Shown: positions 1 through 9,279 of the stretch, in pieces
How the letters are laid out: each line of letters starts with the position of its first letter
Numbering within the stretch: the first letter of the stretch is position 1
NCBI RefSeq assembly: GCF_019972295.1
Contig: NZ_BLJA01000001.1
Location: 3,555,574 to 3,619,573, forward strand
Length of the DNA: 64,000 nt
DNA from: Geobacter sp. AOG2
GTDB lineage: Bacteria > Desulfobacterota > Desulfuromonadia > Geobacterales > Pseudopelobacteraceae
Reading direction: 5' to 3'
Program-made: the position numbers and the translations under genes
Notes under the pieces: generated by a model
Seen by the model: the letters and a program-made list of their open reading frames with translations, nothing else
Told to the model about the DNA's origin: nothing
Database searches by the model: none

Positions 1-426
<426 letters not shown>

Positions 427-444
427 ATAAAAATAAAATACGGT

Positions 445-475
445 CCGGGGGAAGGTTCTCCTTCCCCCAGGCCGG
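445..475 (+). other. Hairpin in the 23S-5S spacer
   Basis: A G-rich arm (ccgggggaagg) is followed by a short loop and its complement (ccttccccc), just downstream of the 23S 3' end. The position suits an rRNA processing stem, but no T-run follows, so it is not a terminator. Confidence 0.4.
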
Positions 476-554
476 ATATAAATCCACCAACTAACAAACA
501 AACCTAAACTACAAACCACAATGCAATTGGATAAACGATAAGGGCACAGGATTT

Positions 555-660
555 TGTGTCATATGCCAGGCAGCCAAGGAGTGGGGCGTGAGGCGTAGCA
601 GCGCTACGTTGAACGACACACGATGCAGGCAACGCCGCAGATGACCAAAAGCCGAAGCCC
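555..660. repeat. Probable dispersed intergenic repeat in the rRNA spacer
   Basis: This noncoding stretch contains a compact palindrome (cgtagc-agc-gctacg, 594-608) embedded in ggagtggggcgtgaggcg. It resembles, on the opposite strand and imperfectly, the core of the palindromic element at 13424-13550, which also has a gaggcgta...tacg hairpin. This suggests a family of mobile or REP-like extragenic repeats. Only two loosely matching examples are visible, so the family assignment is tentative. Confidence 0.3.
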
Positions 661-667
661 GAAAGAT

Positions 668-784
<117 letters not shown>

Positions 785-800
785 GAATAATTACACAAAC

Positions 801-828
801 GAGCCCTTCAGAACTATCTGAAGGGCTC
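801..828 (+). terminator. rRNA operon terminator
   Basis: A perfect 11-bp stem (gagcccttcag / ctgaagggctc) with a short loop lies 16 bases after the 5S gene. The following T content is modest. Position and stem strength suit termination of the rrn transcript. Confidence 0.75.
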
Positions 829-927
829 GCTCGCGTTTCAGGATTGTTAAAAATAATGTCTGCGAAGCTTGAATGGTCGGTAAGGGTGGGCACACCCGCA
901 TCTACCGCATACAGAAACCCCAATGCA

Positions 928-1086
928 CTAGTAGATGATGATGTAACCGTGAGACTCCGCTATGGCGCGGACCTCGTCCTTATCCTTGAGCGTATAGGTC
1001 TTTCCTTCCAGCGTGAAGATGTACCCGCCCGTGCCGTCCGGAACCGTATCAGCCAGAAGCGCCTCGAATGTTGCCGTCTTGACCAT
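928..1086 (-). CDS. Small conserved-type protein of unknown function (52 aa)
   Basis: A 52-residue ORF starts at ATG 1086 behind a clear ribosome site (aaggggggatc). The protein is acidic and soluble, with a central GGYIFTLEGKTYTLKDKDEV segment that looks like a small beta-rich fold, and no signal peptide or membrane segment. I do not recognise a family. It lies 38 bases downstream of the threonine aldolase gene on the same strand and may be co-transcribed with it. A longer upstream reading in this frame overlaps the aldolase antiparallel logic and has no ribosome site, so the short start is preferred. Confidence 0.6.
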   Translation of the reverse strand: MVKTATFEALLADTVPDGTGGYIFTLEGKTYTLKDKDEVRAIAESHGYIIIY

Positions 1087-1124
1087 GATCCCCCCTTGTT
1101 TGCCCGGCTGATCCAGAAGCGTTC

Positions 1125-2192
1125 TTATGCTTCCGCGCAGGCCAGCCGAACCGCAGCGACCAGGCTGGCCACATCCTGCTCGGTGGTCAGCCACGAGCAC
1201 ATGAAGCGGGCGCCGCCGGTGCCGATGAATGAATAGAAGTGCCATCCGGCCGCACGCAGTGCCGTGGTTGCTTTTTCCGACATCTCCGTGAAGACAGCGT
1301 TGGCCTGGCAGGGATACATAAGGCGCACGCCGGGGATTCGGGCCAGTTCGCTGGCCAACAGCCGGGCTTGGCGGTTGGCGTTTTCCGCGTTGCGCAGCCA
1401 GGCTCCGCTCTCGAGCATGCCGATCCACGGGGCGGAGATGAAACGCATCTTGGAGGCCAGTTGCCCCGCCTGTTTGCAGCGGTACTCGAACTCCTCGGCG
1501 AGCCCCCGATCGAAGAAAACCACCGCTTCGCCGATGGCCATACCGTTCTTGGCCCCGCCCAGGCAGAGGACATCGACCCCAACCTTCCAGCTCGTCTCCG
1601 CCGGCGTCACACCCAAGGTTGCCACGGCATTGGCAAAGCGCGCCCCATCCATGTGCACCCGCAGGCCGTGGGAATGGGCCAGGTCACAGGCCGCCCGGAG
1701 CTCGTCGGGCGTGTAGACGGTTCCCAGTTCCGTGGATTGCGCCATGCTTAATACCCGCGGTTTGGGATAGTGGATGTCGCTGCGCCGGGTGATGGCGAGT
1801 TCAACCGCATCCAGGTCCAACTTGCCGTTGGCGCCATCCGTGTGCATGATCTTCGTACCGTTGGAAAAGAACTCAGGGGCGCCGCACTCGTCGGTCTCGA
1901 TATGGGCCATGTCGTGGCAGACAACGCTATGGTAGGAGCGGCAGAGTGAGGCCAGGGCCAGGGAATTGGCTGCCGTGCCATTGAAAACGAAGAACACTTG
2001 GCAGTCGGTCTCAAACAGGTTGCGGATGCTCTCGCAGGCGCGCTCGGTCCAGCGGTCGTCACCGTAGGAGGAGACAAACCCCTGGTTCGCTTCCTCCATG
2101 GCCTGCCAGGCCTCCGGGCAGATCCCGGCGTAATTGTCGCTGGCAAACTGGTTAAATAACGGCTGTGGCGACTGCTTGCTGTCGAGTGACAT
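1125..2192 (-). CDS. ltaE: Low-specificity L-threonine aldolase
   Basis: The 355-residue product is a PLP-dependent fold-type I enzyme that cleaves L-threonine or L-allo-threonine to glycine and acetaldehyde in the cytoplasm. Visible family features are the N-terminal FASDNYAG segment, the FVFNGTAAN cofactor-phosphate region near residue 90, HMDGARFANA with the PLP-contacting Asp, and LGGAKNG holding the Schiff-base lysine near residue 220. Length is normal for the family. The ATG at 2192 has an AGGAGA site. The gene is divergent from the L,D-transpeptidase gene. Substrate stereopreference cannot be read from sequence. Confidence 0.9.
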   Translation of the reverse strand: MSLDSKQSPQPLFNQFASDNYAGICPEAWQAMEEANQGFVSSYGDDRWTERACESIRNLFETDCQVFFVFNGTAANSLALASLCRSYHSVVCHDMAHIETDECGAPEFFSNGTKIMHTDGANGKLDLDAVELAITRRSDIHYPKPRVLSMAQSTELGTVYTPDELRAACDLAHSHGLRVHMDGARFANAVATLGVTPAETSWKVGVDVLCLGGAKNGMAIGEAVVFFDRGLAEEFEYRCKQAGQLASKMRFISAPWIGMLESGAWLRNAENANRQARLLASELARIPGVRLMYPCQANAVFTEMSEKATTALRAAGWHFYSFIGTGGARFMCSWLTTEQDVASLVAAVRLACAEA

Positions 2193-2296
2193 ATGATATC
2201 TCCTGTAAACCGCCTCAAAAGAGTATTATGGAGGCATACATAGCATGGACAACCGTCACGCTGCCACATATTTGTCATGTTAACGGCAGCTAGGGG

Positions 2297-2325
2297 TTGA
2301 ATATCTCACAGTAAGCGAATATTAT
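2297..2325 (+). promoter_or_regulatory. Candidate sigma-70 promoter for the L,D-transpeptidase gene
   Basis: TTGAAT (2297-2302) and TATTAT (2320-2325) are separated by exactly 17 bases, 20-35 bases before the coding start. This is a visual match to the sigma-70 consensus, not a measured start site. Confidence 0.5.
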
Positions 2326-2359
2326 ATCTTGTTACGTTTTAAGAATGGAAGGATTTCGT

Positions 2360-3241
2360 ATGCGTCCCAGTCGAATGGGGCTTTCCCACAAAATAGCCCT
2401 GGTTTTCCTCTTTACCTCACTGCTGGTTGGGGTCACCGTCTTACGCACGCCCTCCGAGACCAGCGAGCCCGGTGCCTCCCCTGACGACAAGGCGCAGGAG
2501 GATCTTTCCCGGGTTGAGTATCCCAGCCTCAAGTCCATCAAATGGCACGCTCATTTCATCCAGCCGGATGAAACCCTGGAATCGCTCTTTGGAAAAGATT
2601 GGGTCTGGGTAGCGCGTTTCAATCGCATCGACCGGCGTCATGTGTACCCCGGCATGACGATCAAGGCGCCTGACAATATGGCCGATATTCGCGGCTATAC
2701 GCCGCTGCCGCGTTTTTACGAGCCCGCCCGGCGGCACGAAAAGTATATCCTGGTGGATGTCACTGAGCAATGGATGGGGGCCTATGAACATGGGAAACTT
2801 GTTTTTTCCGTACCGGCCGCCACCGGGAAGCCCGGTACAGAAACCCCCACGGGGCAGTACCGTATCAGCGCACGGGACCGTAATCATACCTCGTCCCTCT
2901 ATAAGACCCAGGATGATTCGGAGCAGTATCCCATGGACAATGCCATGAGGTTTTATATTGACGAGAAGAGCGTCGGCTACTGGATCCACGCCCGTGACCT
3001 GCCGGGCCGTCCCGCCTCCCACGGCTGCATTGGGCTCTACGACGAGGCGATGCAGAAGCGGGTTTTCGGGGTCCCGGATAAACCGGAGCTGCTGGATTCG
3101 GAAAAGGTCTATGCCTGGGCCGTGGGAGAAGAGGATTACGAGGGCGACAGCGGGAACCTGGAGGAGTTGGAGGACGCGCCGGCGGTTGAGGTCCGTGGAG
3201 AATTGCCGCGGTATCTTCCCCAAAGTCCGTTCCGGCGGTGA
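2360..3241 (+). CDS. Exported L,D-transpeptidase (YkuD domain)
   Basis: This enzyme family cross-links peptidoglycan stems (3-3 links) or attaches proteins to the wall in the periplasm. The N-terminus holds one hydrophobic anchor or signal segment (IALVFLFTSLLVGVTVL). A LysM-like stretch follows (FIQPDETLESLF...YPGMTIKAP). The YkuD catalytic domain covers roughly residues 125-245, with the signature HARDLPGRPASHGCIGL containing the catalytic His, Ser-His-Gly and Cys. I prefer ATG 2360 (293 aa) because ggaagga sits at good spacing; ATG 2345, in the same frame, lacks a ribosome site. The C-terminal tail is acidic and probably unstructured. Confidence 0.85.
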   Translation: MRPSRMGLSHKIALVFLFTSLLVGVTVLRTPSETSEPGASPDDKAQEDLSRVEYPSLKSIKWHAHFIQPDETLESLFGKDWVWVARFNRIDRRHVYPGMTIKAPDNMADIRGYTPLPRFYEPARRHEKYILVDVTEQWMGAYEHGKLVFSVPAATGKPGTETPTGQYRISARDRNHTSSLYKTQDDSEQYPMDNAMRFYIDEKSVGYWIHARDLPGRPASHGCIGLYDEAMQKRVFGVPDKPELLDSEKVYAWAVGEEDYEGDSGNLEELEDAPAVEVRGELPRYLPQSPFRR

Positions 3242-3278
3242 TGCTTTGGTAGAGGATAATCCTGAAAGCGGGGGTAAC

Positions 3279-3716
3279 ATGATGCGGATGATTATTACAG
3301 CTCTGGTGTTGTTGGGTCTGGCGACGCCTTCCCTGGCGGCCAAGGTCTACCTGAAGGATGGCGGCGTGATCGATGCAAAGTCGGTCTGGCGTTCCCCAGG
3401 AAAGGTCCATGTGCTGATCAACCGGGACACCCTGACTGAGTATTCACCGTCCGAGATCGACATGACACGGACCTTTCCCAAGCGACACCGTGCCGTGCGC
3501 CGGCATCCCCATGCCGCGATCCCGTGCAAGGGAGCATCCGTAGCGCCGACACGGACATCCACGCCGCAGAAAAGCTCCGGCACGGGGTTTTCGCTTCCCA
3601 AACTACCGTCTTTGCCGACGAAGCTGCCTGAGATGAGCCCCCCCTCCCTTGATGGAAAAGAAGAGGGGGCTATCAGGAAGCAGAAAAGGGAAATGCAGGA
3701 ACGGCTGAACGAATAG
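3279..3716 (+). CDS. Small secreted protein of unknown function
   Basis: The 145-residue product starts with a clear Sec signal (MIITALVLLGLATPSLAA, cleavage after AxA). A compact region follows (KVYLKDGGVIDAKSVWRSPGKV), beta-rich, resembling the short SH3-like repeats found in many Deltaproteobacterial exported proteins. The rest is a low-complexity Pro/Ser/Lys tail. The gene starts 37 bases after the L,D-transpeptidase stop, so the two are probably one operon and this may be a wall-associated partner. No enzymatic motif is visible. Function unknown. Confidence 0.7.
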   Translation: MMRMIITALVLLGLATPSLAAKVYLKDGGVIDAKSVWRSPGKVHVLINRDTLTEYSPSEIDMTRTFPKRHRAVRRHPHAAIPCKGASVAPTRTSTPQKSSGTGFSLPKLPSLPTKLPEMSPPSLDGKEEGAIRKQKREMQERLNE

Positions 3717-3718
3717 CT

Positions 3719-3758
3719 GGTTCCATCCGGAAACTCCGGATGGAACCCGGTTACTTTT
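3719..3758. terminator. Terminator between convergent genes
   Basis: A strong stem (ggttccatccgg / ccggatggaacc, 3719-3747) is followed by ttactttttc. It ends the L,D-transpeptidase operon and sits immediately before the hemB stop on the other strand, so it may serve both directions. Confidence 0.75.
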
Positions 3759-4725
3759 TCAGCCAGCGGGCCACATCCTTGGCGTGGTAGGTGATGATGA
3801 TGTCGGCGCCCGCGCGTTTGAACCCGAGCATGGTTTCCATGACGACCCGCTCCTCATCGATCCAGCCGTTCTGAGCTGCGGCCTTGACCATGCTGTACTC
3901 ACCGGAAACATTGTACACCGCCAGCGGCAGATTGTACTCGTTGCGTATGTCCCGGACGATATCCAGATAGGGGAGGCCCGGCTTGACCATAATGATGTCG
4001 GCCCCCTCCTCGATGTCCGATGCCGCCTCACGTAACGCCTCAAGCCGGTTGGCGGGGTCCATTTGGTAAGAGCGGCGGTCGCCGAACTGGGGGGTCGAGT
4101 CTGCCGCTTCGCGGAAAGGACCGTAATACCCCGAGGCATATTTTACCGCGTAGCTCATGATCGGGATCGCATCGAAACCGTTTTCATCCAGAATTTCGCG
4201 GATGGCCGCCACCCTGCCGTCCATCATATCCGACGGTGCCACCATGTCGGCACCGGCTTTGACGTGGGAAAGCGCCTCCTTGGCCAGGAGTTCCAGCGTG
4301 GCGTCGTTGTCCACGTCGCCATCCTTGATGATGCCGCAATGGCCGTGGTCGGTATATTCGCACATACACACATCGGTGATGACCGCCAGTCCCGGCACCT
4401 CCTTCTTTAACGCCCGAATCGTCTCCTGGATGATGCCGCTATCCGAATAGGCATCACTTCCCACCGCATCCTTTGTCTCCGGAATCCCAAAGAGTATCAC
4501 CGCCGGAATACCCAGGGCGTACACCTCGCGGGCCTCCGCCACGATATCCGTGATTGACTGCTGGTAGATGCCCGGCATAGAGGAAATTTCTTTCCGCGGC
4601 CCGTTACCGAATGCAGAAAACATGGGATAGATCAAATCATTCACCGACAGCGTCGTCTCGCGGACCATGCGTCGGAATATCTCGTTGCCACGAATCCTGC
4701 GCGCCCTGAACTGGGGGAAAAACAT
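3751..4725 (-). CDS. hemB: Porphobilinogen synthase (delta-aminolevulinate dehydratase)
   Basis: The enzyme condenses two 5-aminolevulinate molecules to porphobilinogen, the second committed step of tetrapyrrole synthesis. The 324-residue length is typical. Visible motifs are [14 protein letters not shown] (the cysteine-containing metal-binding region), MSYAVKYAS with one active-site lysine, and [13 protein letters not shown] with the Schiff-base lysine. ATG 4725 has a GGGAGG ribosome site. In an organism with the multiheme cytochromes seen elsewhere in the window, heme supply is a central pathway. The gene stands alone here and is not in a hem cluster. Confidence 0.95.
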   Translation of the reverse strand: MFFPQFRARRIRGNEIFRRMVRETTLSVNDLIYPMFSAFGNGPRKEISSMPGIYQQSITDIVAEAREVYALGIPAVILFGIPETKDAVGSDAYSDSGIIQETIRALKKEVPGLAVITDVCMCEYTDHGHCGIIKDGDVDNDATLELLAKEALSHVKAGADMVAPSDMMDGRVAAIREILDENGFDAIPIMSYAVKYASGYYGPFREAADSTPQFGDRRSYQMDPANRLEALREAASDIEEGADIIMVKPGLPYLDIVRDIRNEYNLPLAVYNVSGEYSMVKAAAQNGWIDEERVVMETMLGFKRAGADIIITYHAKDVARWLKK

Positions 4726-4960
4726 GCATACCTCCCTTTCTTCGACAATAGTTATCTAAAAATAATACTGCAACGTTCGGTCATAATGCAAGCAGCACGA
4801 CCAACCAACCGGTCCGGCACTAAAAAAATTCCCCCGTTATCTTGTTTTTTGACAGTTTAGGGCTATGATTTACACAATAATCTGTAGTCTGATCGGACGT
4901 ACGTAATGGTCGTGCTTGAGTCAGGGCAGTCTCAGAAGATAGTGATCCAAAAGTGCCAAC

Positions 4961-5545
4961 GAAAGGAGAACCATGTTATGAAGAAATCGCTCGCACTGGT
5001 TGTCGCAGGCCTGATGGCGGTACTTGCAACGACAGCTTCGGCAGGCAATAAGGAGGGGACATTCTCCCTTTCGCCCGTGATAGGCGGCTATACCTATGAC
5101 GGCGTGCAGCATCTCGATACCGCCCCGGTTGTCGGCGCTCGCCTGGGCTACAATTTTACCAAGGCGTTCGGCGTGGAGGGGCTCTTCGACTACGCGCATA
5201 CCGAGTCGACCCAATCGGAGAACAAATTCGACATGTACCGTTACGGCGGAGAGCTGCTGTATCATTTCTTCCCGGACAATACCCTTGTTCCCTACGTTGC
5301 TGCCGGCTATGCCGGTCTTAACTTCAACGACTACAAGCCCAAGGGGGCCTTTGATTACGGTGCCGGTGTGAAATACTTCCTTACCGACAACTTTGCGTTG
5401 CGGGGAGATGTACGCCATATCCTCTTCAAATCCGGTGGCAGCGACAGCAAGACCCTCAATAACGTTGAGTACACCATAGGCGCCTACATCCCCTTTGGCG
5501 GCACGGCACCGGTCGTAAAGGCGGTTGAGGCTCCGGCGGCTCCTG
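4961..5545 (+). repeat. Near-identical duplicated segment, copy 1
   Basis: This 585-bp stretch, from the ribosome site through the signal peptide and beta-barrel coding region of the first OmpA gene, recurs at 6627-7211. By comparing both copies I find only two differences, at 5127/6793 and 5136/6802, both silent. Upstream and downstream of the block the two genes are unrelated or diverged. Confidence 0.93.
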
Positions 5546-6354
5546 AACCCGTGGTCGCTCCGGCACCGGCTCCCGAAGAAGCTCCGCTGGAAGAAATCCC
5601 GGCGGCTGAGCCCACCCCGGGCCACTACAAGTACTGCGTCACGCTCCATATCGAGTTCGACATCGACAAGACTGCCATCAGGCCGGAATACCACGACGAG
5701 GTAGCCAAGGTCGGCGACTTCATGAAAAAATATCCGGCTACCACCGCTGTCATCGAAGGGCACACCGACAATGTCGGTACCCCGGAGCACAACCTCGACC
5801 TGTCCCGAAGACGTGCTGAGAACATCGTGAACTACCTGGTTGAAAAATTCGGCATCGAGAGGTCCCGCCTCACGGCCAAGGGATATGGTTCAACCCGTCC
5901 GGTCGCCGATAATGCCACCGAGGAGGGAAAACAGAAGAACCGCCGCATCGAGGCCATTATCGACTGTGCCTTCGATGTCAAGGAGGTCCACCCCCCCGAA
6001 CGGCTCTGCATGTCGCTCCAGATGGAATTCGATACCGGCAAAGCGGATATCAAACCCATGTATCACGATGAGATCGCCAAGGTGGGTGAGTACATGAAGA
6101 AGTACCCGACAACGACCGCTGTCATCGAAGGGCATACCGACAACGTGGGTGGCTATGAATACAATATGAAACTTTCCCGGGAGCGTGCCGAGAATGTGGT
6201 GAACTACCTGGTAGAGAACTTCGGGATTGACCGCTCCCGCCTTACGGCCAAGGGATACGGCTACACCCGCCGCATTGCCTACAACAATACTGCCGAGGGG
6301 CGGCAGAAGAACCGCAGGATTGATGCGGTTATCGACTGCGTTATAAAGAAATAG
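4978..6354 (+). CDS. OmpA-family outer-membrane protein with two C-terminal OmpA domains
   Basis: The 458-residue product has a Sec signal (MKKSLALVVAGLMAVLATTASA), an eight-stranded-type N-terminal barrel (about residues 23-180), a Pro/Ala/Glu linker, then two successive OmpA-like peptidoglycan-binding domains (about 215-325 and 335-455). Each carries the IEGHTDNVG core and a QKNRRI ending; the usual protein of this type has only one. The role is anchoring the outer membrane to the cell wall. ATG 4978 sits behind aaggagaacc. Its 5' half is nearly identical to the next gene. The two OmpA domains differ from each other throughout, so that duplication is older than the gene duplication. Confidence 0.92.
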   Translation: MKKSLALVVAGLMAVLATTASAGNKEGTFSLSPVIGGYTYDGVQHLDTAPVVGARLGYNFTKAFGVEGLFDYAHTESTQSENKFDMYRYGGELLYHFFPDNTLVPYVAAGYAGLNFNDYKPKGAFDYGAGVKYFLTDNFALRGDVRHILFKSGGSDSKTLNNVEYTIGAYIPFGGTAPVVKAVEAPAAPEPVVAPAPAPEEAPLEEIPAAEPTPGHYKYCVTLHIEFDIDKTAIRPEYHDEVAKVGDFMKKYPATTAVIEGHTDNVGTPEHNLDLSRRRAENIVNYLVEKFGIERSRLTAKGYGSTRPVADNATEEGKQKNRRIEAIIDCAFDVKEVHPPERLCMSLQMEFDTGKADIKPMYHDEIAKVGEYMKKYPTTTAVIEGHTDNVGGYEYNMKLSRERAENVVNYLVENFGIDRSRLTAKGYGYTRRIAYNNTAEGRQKNRRIDAVIDCVIKK

Positions 6355-6406
6355 CAGCATGTAGGTACCCTGTGCGGTGAACCGGCCGTACGGGAACAGG
6401 GTGAAA

Positions 6407-6444
6407 GGGGCGTACTGGCCGCACATGGTACGCCCCTTTTTTTG
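6407..6444 (+). terminator. Terminator after the first OmpA gene
   Basis: The stem ggggcgtac / gtacgcccc is followed by a run of seven T. It separates the two OmpA genes, so the second one needs its own promoter in the AT-rich 6480-6625 stretch, where no confident -35/-10 pair is visible. Confidence 0.85.
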
Positions 6445-6626
6445 TCGCGGTCTGGGGGGGCATTCTTGCTGCTGCCCGCCAGCACGTGATACCCTCTTTA
6501 TATTGTTTGGCAGTTGTAAACTGTTGTTAGGCTTGTGTAACTCGCGACATAGAGGATATAAATTGTCTTTTTAGTTGTATCGCACCAAGGTTAGTGGTAG
6601 AAAATAATCACTTACTAATCTGGTAT

Positions 6627-7211
6627 GAAAGGAGAACCATGTTATGAAGAAATCGCTCGCACTGGTTGTCGCAGGCCTGATGGCGGTACTTGCAACGACA
6701 GCTTCGGCAGGCAATAAGGAGGGGACATTCTCCCTTTCGCCCGTGATAGGCGGCTATACCTATGACGGCGTGCAGCATCTCGATACCGCCCCTGTTGTCG
6801 GGGCTCGCCTGGGCTACAATTTTACCAAGGCGTTCGGCGTGGAGGGGCTCTTCGACTACGCGCATACCGAGTCGACCCAATCGGAGAACAAATTCGACAT
6901 GTACCGTTACGGCGGAGAGCTGCTGTATCATTTCTTCCCGGACAATACCCTTGTTCCCTACGTTGCTGCCGGCTATGCCGGTCTTAACTTCAACGACTAC
7001 AAGCCCAAGGGGGCCTTTGATTACGGTGCCGGTGTGAAATACTTCCTTACCGACAACTTTGCGTTGCGGGGAGATGTACGCCATATCCTCTTCAAATCCG
7101 GTGGCAGCGACAGCAAGACCCTCAATAACGTTGAGTACACCATAGGCGCCTACATCCCCTTTGGCGGCACGGCACCGGTCGTAAAGGCGGTTGAGGCTCC
7201 GGCGGCTCCTG
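6627..7211 (+). repeat. Near-identical duplicated segment, copy 2
   Basis: Second copy of the 585-bp block described at 4961-5545. Identity starts abruptly at the ribosome site (gaaaggagaaccatg) and stops abruptly in the alanine/proline linker codons. This points to a recent segmental duplication or gene conversion restricted to the barrel-coding part. Confidence 0.93.
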
Positions 7212-7888
7212 CGCCGGCTCCCGAACCTCCGAAGGCGGCAGAACCCCCGCCGGCCGCTCCAGTCCCGGTCACACCGACGAGCACCCTGACCATTGCACCT
7301 GCCAGCATCACCAAAGGGCAGCCTGCGACGCTGAGTTGGACCTCCCGGAACGCCACCGCCTGCGATATCCAGCCCGGCATCGGGCCTGTTCAGGCACAGG
7401 GTTCCATGAACATCACGCCCGCCGATAACACCGACTATACCCTGACCTGCACCGGAGAAGGCGGCAGTGCCACGAGCGCCGCCAAGATCGCGGTGATCGC
7501 ACCGGTGGTAGTGGCACCCAAGCCCGTTGCCAAGCTGTGCAGTCCCACAACGTTGGAGATTCAGTTCGATACGGCCAAGTCCGACATCAAGCCCAAGTAC
7601 CACGAAGAGCTGAAAAAGGTCGGGGATTTCCTCAACGAAAACCCGGGCGCCAAGGGTGTCATCGAAGGACACACCGATAACGTTGGTTCCCTGAAGATGA
7701 ATATGAGTCTCTCCCAGCGCCGCGCCGAGAGTGTGAGAAATTATATCATCAAGAACTTCAAGATTGCCCCTGAGCGGATTGGCGCCAAGGGGTACGGTCC
7801 CACCAAGCCGGTCGCCGACAACAAGAGTGCCGCCGGCAAGCAGAAAAACCGTCGTATCGACGCAAACTTCACTTGTGACGCCAAGTAA
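6644..7888 (+). CDS. OmpA-family outer-membrane protein with an Ig-like insert
   Basis: The 414-residue paralogue of the preceding gene has the same signal peptide and barrel (protein-identical through VKAVEAPAAP). After a Pro-rich linker comes an Ig-like beta-sandwich (about residues 205-290, with TLTIAPASITKGQPATLSW and YTLTCTGEGG). A single OmpA domain (about 300-412) follows, with GVIEGHTDNVG and QKNRRID. The Ig-like part is probably periplasmic or surface-exposed. Same ribosome site as its paralogue. The pair looks like one barrel combined with two different wall-side modules. Confidence 0.92.
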   Translation: MKKSLALVVAGLMAVLATTASAGNKEGTFSLSPVIGGYTYDGVQHLDTAPVVGARLGYNFTKAFGVEGLFDYAHTESTQSENKFDMYRYGGELLYHFFPDNTLVPYVAAGYAGLNFNDYKPKGAFDYGAGVKYFLTDNFALRGDVRHILFKSGGSDSKTLNNVEYTIGAYIPFGGTAPVVKAVEAPAAPAPAPEPPKAAEPPPAAPVPVTPTSTLTIAPASITKGQPATLSWTSRNATACDIQPGIGPVQAQGSMNITPADNTDYTLTCTGEGGSATSAAKIAVIAPVVVAPKPVAKLCSPTTLEIQFDTAKSDIKPKYHEELKKVGDFLNENPGAKGVIEGHTDNVGSLKMNMSLSQRRAESVRNYIIKNFKIAPERIGAKGYGPTKPVADNKSAAGKQKNRRIDANFTCDAK

Positions 7889-7910
7889 TGCTTTAGCGGC
7901 TGTCGCATGA

Positions 7911-7956
7911 ACGCACAAACGCCCTTCCGGTACCATCCGGAAGGGCGTTTGTGCGT
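7911..7956. terminator. Long-stem terminator
   Basis: A very long perfect stem (acgcacaaacgcccttccgg / ccggaagggcgtttgtgcgt) follows the second OmpA gene. Its symmetry would let it act for the convergent LarA-family gene as well. The T content after the stem is low on the plus strand. Confidence 0.75.
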
Positions 7957-7984
7957 TTGCGGGCCGCGGAAACGGCGGGACGAC

Positions 7985-9247
7985 TCAGGATGTCGCCACC
8001 GGCAATACGCTCCCACCCTCGGGCATGACCAGCGCCCGCCACGACGACTGCAGTAGCGTTTCTGCCTTTACCAGGGCGTCTTCAAGCGAAGGGGCGGGGA
8101 GCATGCCCATCTCCTCTACCTGGTGATTGGGAAACCGGGACACCAGGATGATCGAGAAGCGCTGCGCCTTATGGAACAGGGAATAGGCGGTCTGGCCGTT
8201 GATCTCGTACTGCGCCCGTAACGCGGCTTCGAACTGGTCCAGGGTGCGGTGGCGGAACCAGTTGAAGAAGGTGGCATGGCCGAAACCGTCACGGCATTCG
8301 GCCAGGAGGATCATCACGCCGCTCTCTTTGAGGGCCTGGGATGCATACTCCATGGACTTGTGCGCCTGGATGAGGTTGATGTCCTTGGGAAAACCGCCGC
8401 AGGAGACGACGACCAGATCGGCTTTATTCGCGATTGGGCAGGAAAAGAGCTCCCGGTAGGAGCGGCATCCCTGTTCGTGGGCCTCGCGCCACGATCCGGC
8501 AAAGGCCGCGATGACGCGCTTTTCCAGGGAGAGGATCGTGTTCAGGAGCAGGTCCGGGGCAACCATGGCACAGGCCTCGACCATGGCTTGGTGCACCGGA
8601 TTTCCTTCCAGGTTGCCGGTGGTGGCCGAGGGATTCTTGCCGCTGCCCGGTTGGGGATTGAGTACGCTGAAGTGGCTTGCCATGCAGGCCTGGCGGCTGG
8701 CGATGCCCGGCAGGACGGCCTTACGCCCCCCGCCGAACCCGGCGAAGTAATGAAAACCGATCACCCCGGTCAGGATGAGCCGGTCGGCCTCGGCGGCCCG
8801 TCGGTTGATGCTGACCTCGATGTTTGCGGAGGTCTTCCCCACCGTGACCAGTGAGGCTTGGTCGTCGCAGTCGTGATCGGTGACCTTGATGCGGCCATGG
8901 AGCGGTCCCAGAATCTTCTCATGCTCATGGGGCGTCTGTTTGCGGTGGATGCCGAGGGCGATGAGGATCTCGATGTTGCGATCCGGTATGCCGCGGCGGT
9001 TGAGCCGCTCCACCAGCAGGGGGAGGTACACCTCGCTGCCGGTGTAGCGGGTGATGTCGGAGGTGACGATGACGACCCGGTCGTCCGGCGCAAAACTCGC
9101 CATAACCGATTCACAGCCGTCCAGCGCCGTGGTGATGATCTCTTCGGGGGATTGGTCCGGCAGGGGTAGGGCCGGTTCTATGACGCCGGCCAGGCGTTCC
9201 TGCGGGAGCAAAAGCGGAAACGAGGTTGAGCCGTATTTAAGTTCCAC
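7985..9247 (-). CDS. LarA-family (DUF2088) nickel-pincer racemase-like protein
   Basis: The 420-residue product belongs to the lactate racemase catalytic family, which interconverts 2-hydroxyacid stereoisomers using a nickel-pincer nucleotide bound to lysine. Visible motifs are TSDITRYTG, the GIHRKQT segment (GTHR in LarA), HDCDDQ, and GFHYFAGFGGGRKAVLPGIA with the likely cofactor lysine. The start is GTG 9247 behind AGGAGG. No larB, larC or larE lies nearby, so the cofactor genes must be elsewhere if it is active. Its substrate may not be lactate, because LarA homologues act on several 2-hydroxyacids. Confidence 0.8.
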   Translation of the reverse strand: MELKYGSTSFPLLLPQERLAGVIEPALPLPDQSPEEIITTALDGCESVMASFAPDDRVVIVTSDITRYTGSEVYLPLLVERLNRRGIPDRNIEILIALGIHRKQTPHEHEKILGPLHGRIKVTDHDCDDQASLVTVGKTSANIEVSINRRAAEADRLILTGVIGFHYFAGFGGGRKAVLPGIASRQACMASHFSVLNPQPGSGKNPSATTGNLEGNPVHQAMVEACAMVAPDLLLNTILSLEKRVIAAFAGSWREAHEQGCRSYRELFSCPIANKADLVVVSCGGFPKDINLIQAHKSMEYASQALKESGVMILLAECRDGFGHATFFNWFRHRTLDQFEAALRAQYEINGQTAYSLFHKAQRFSIILVSRFPNHQVEEMGMLPAPSLEDALVKAETLLQSSWRALVMPEGGSVLPVATS

Positions 9248-9279
9248 GGGAGGTGCCTCCTGTGTTTTTCAACAGCCCG

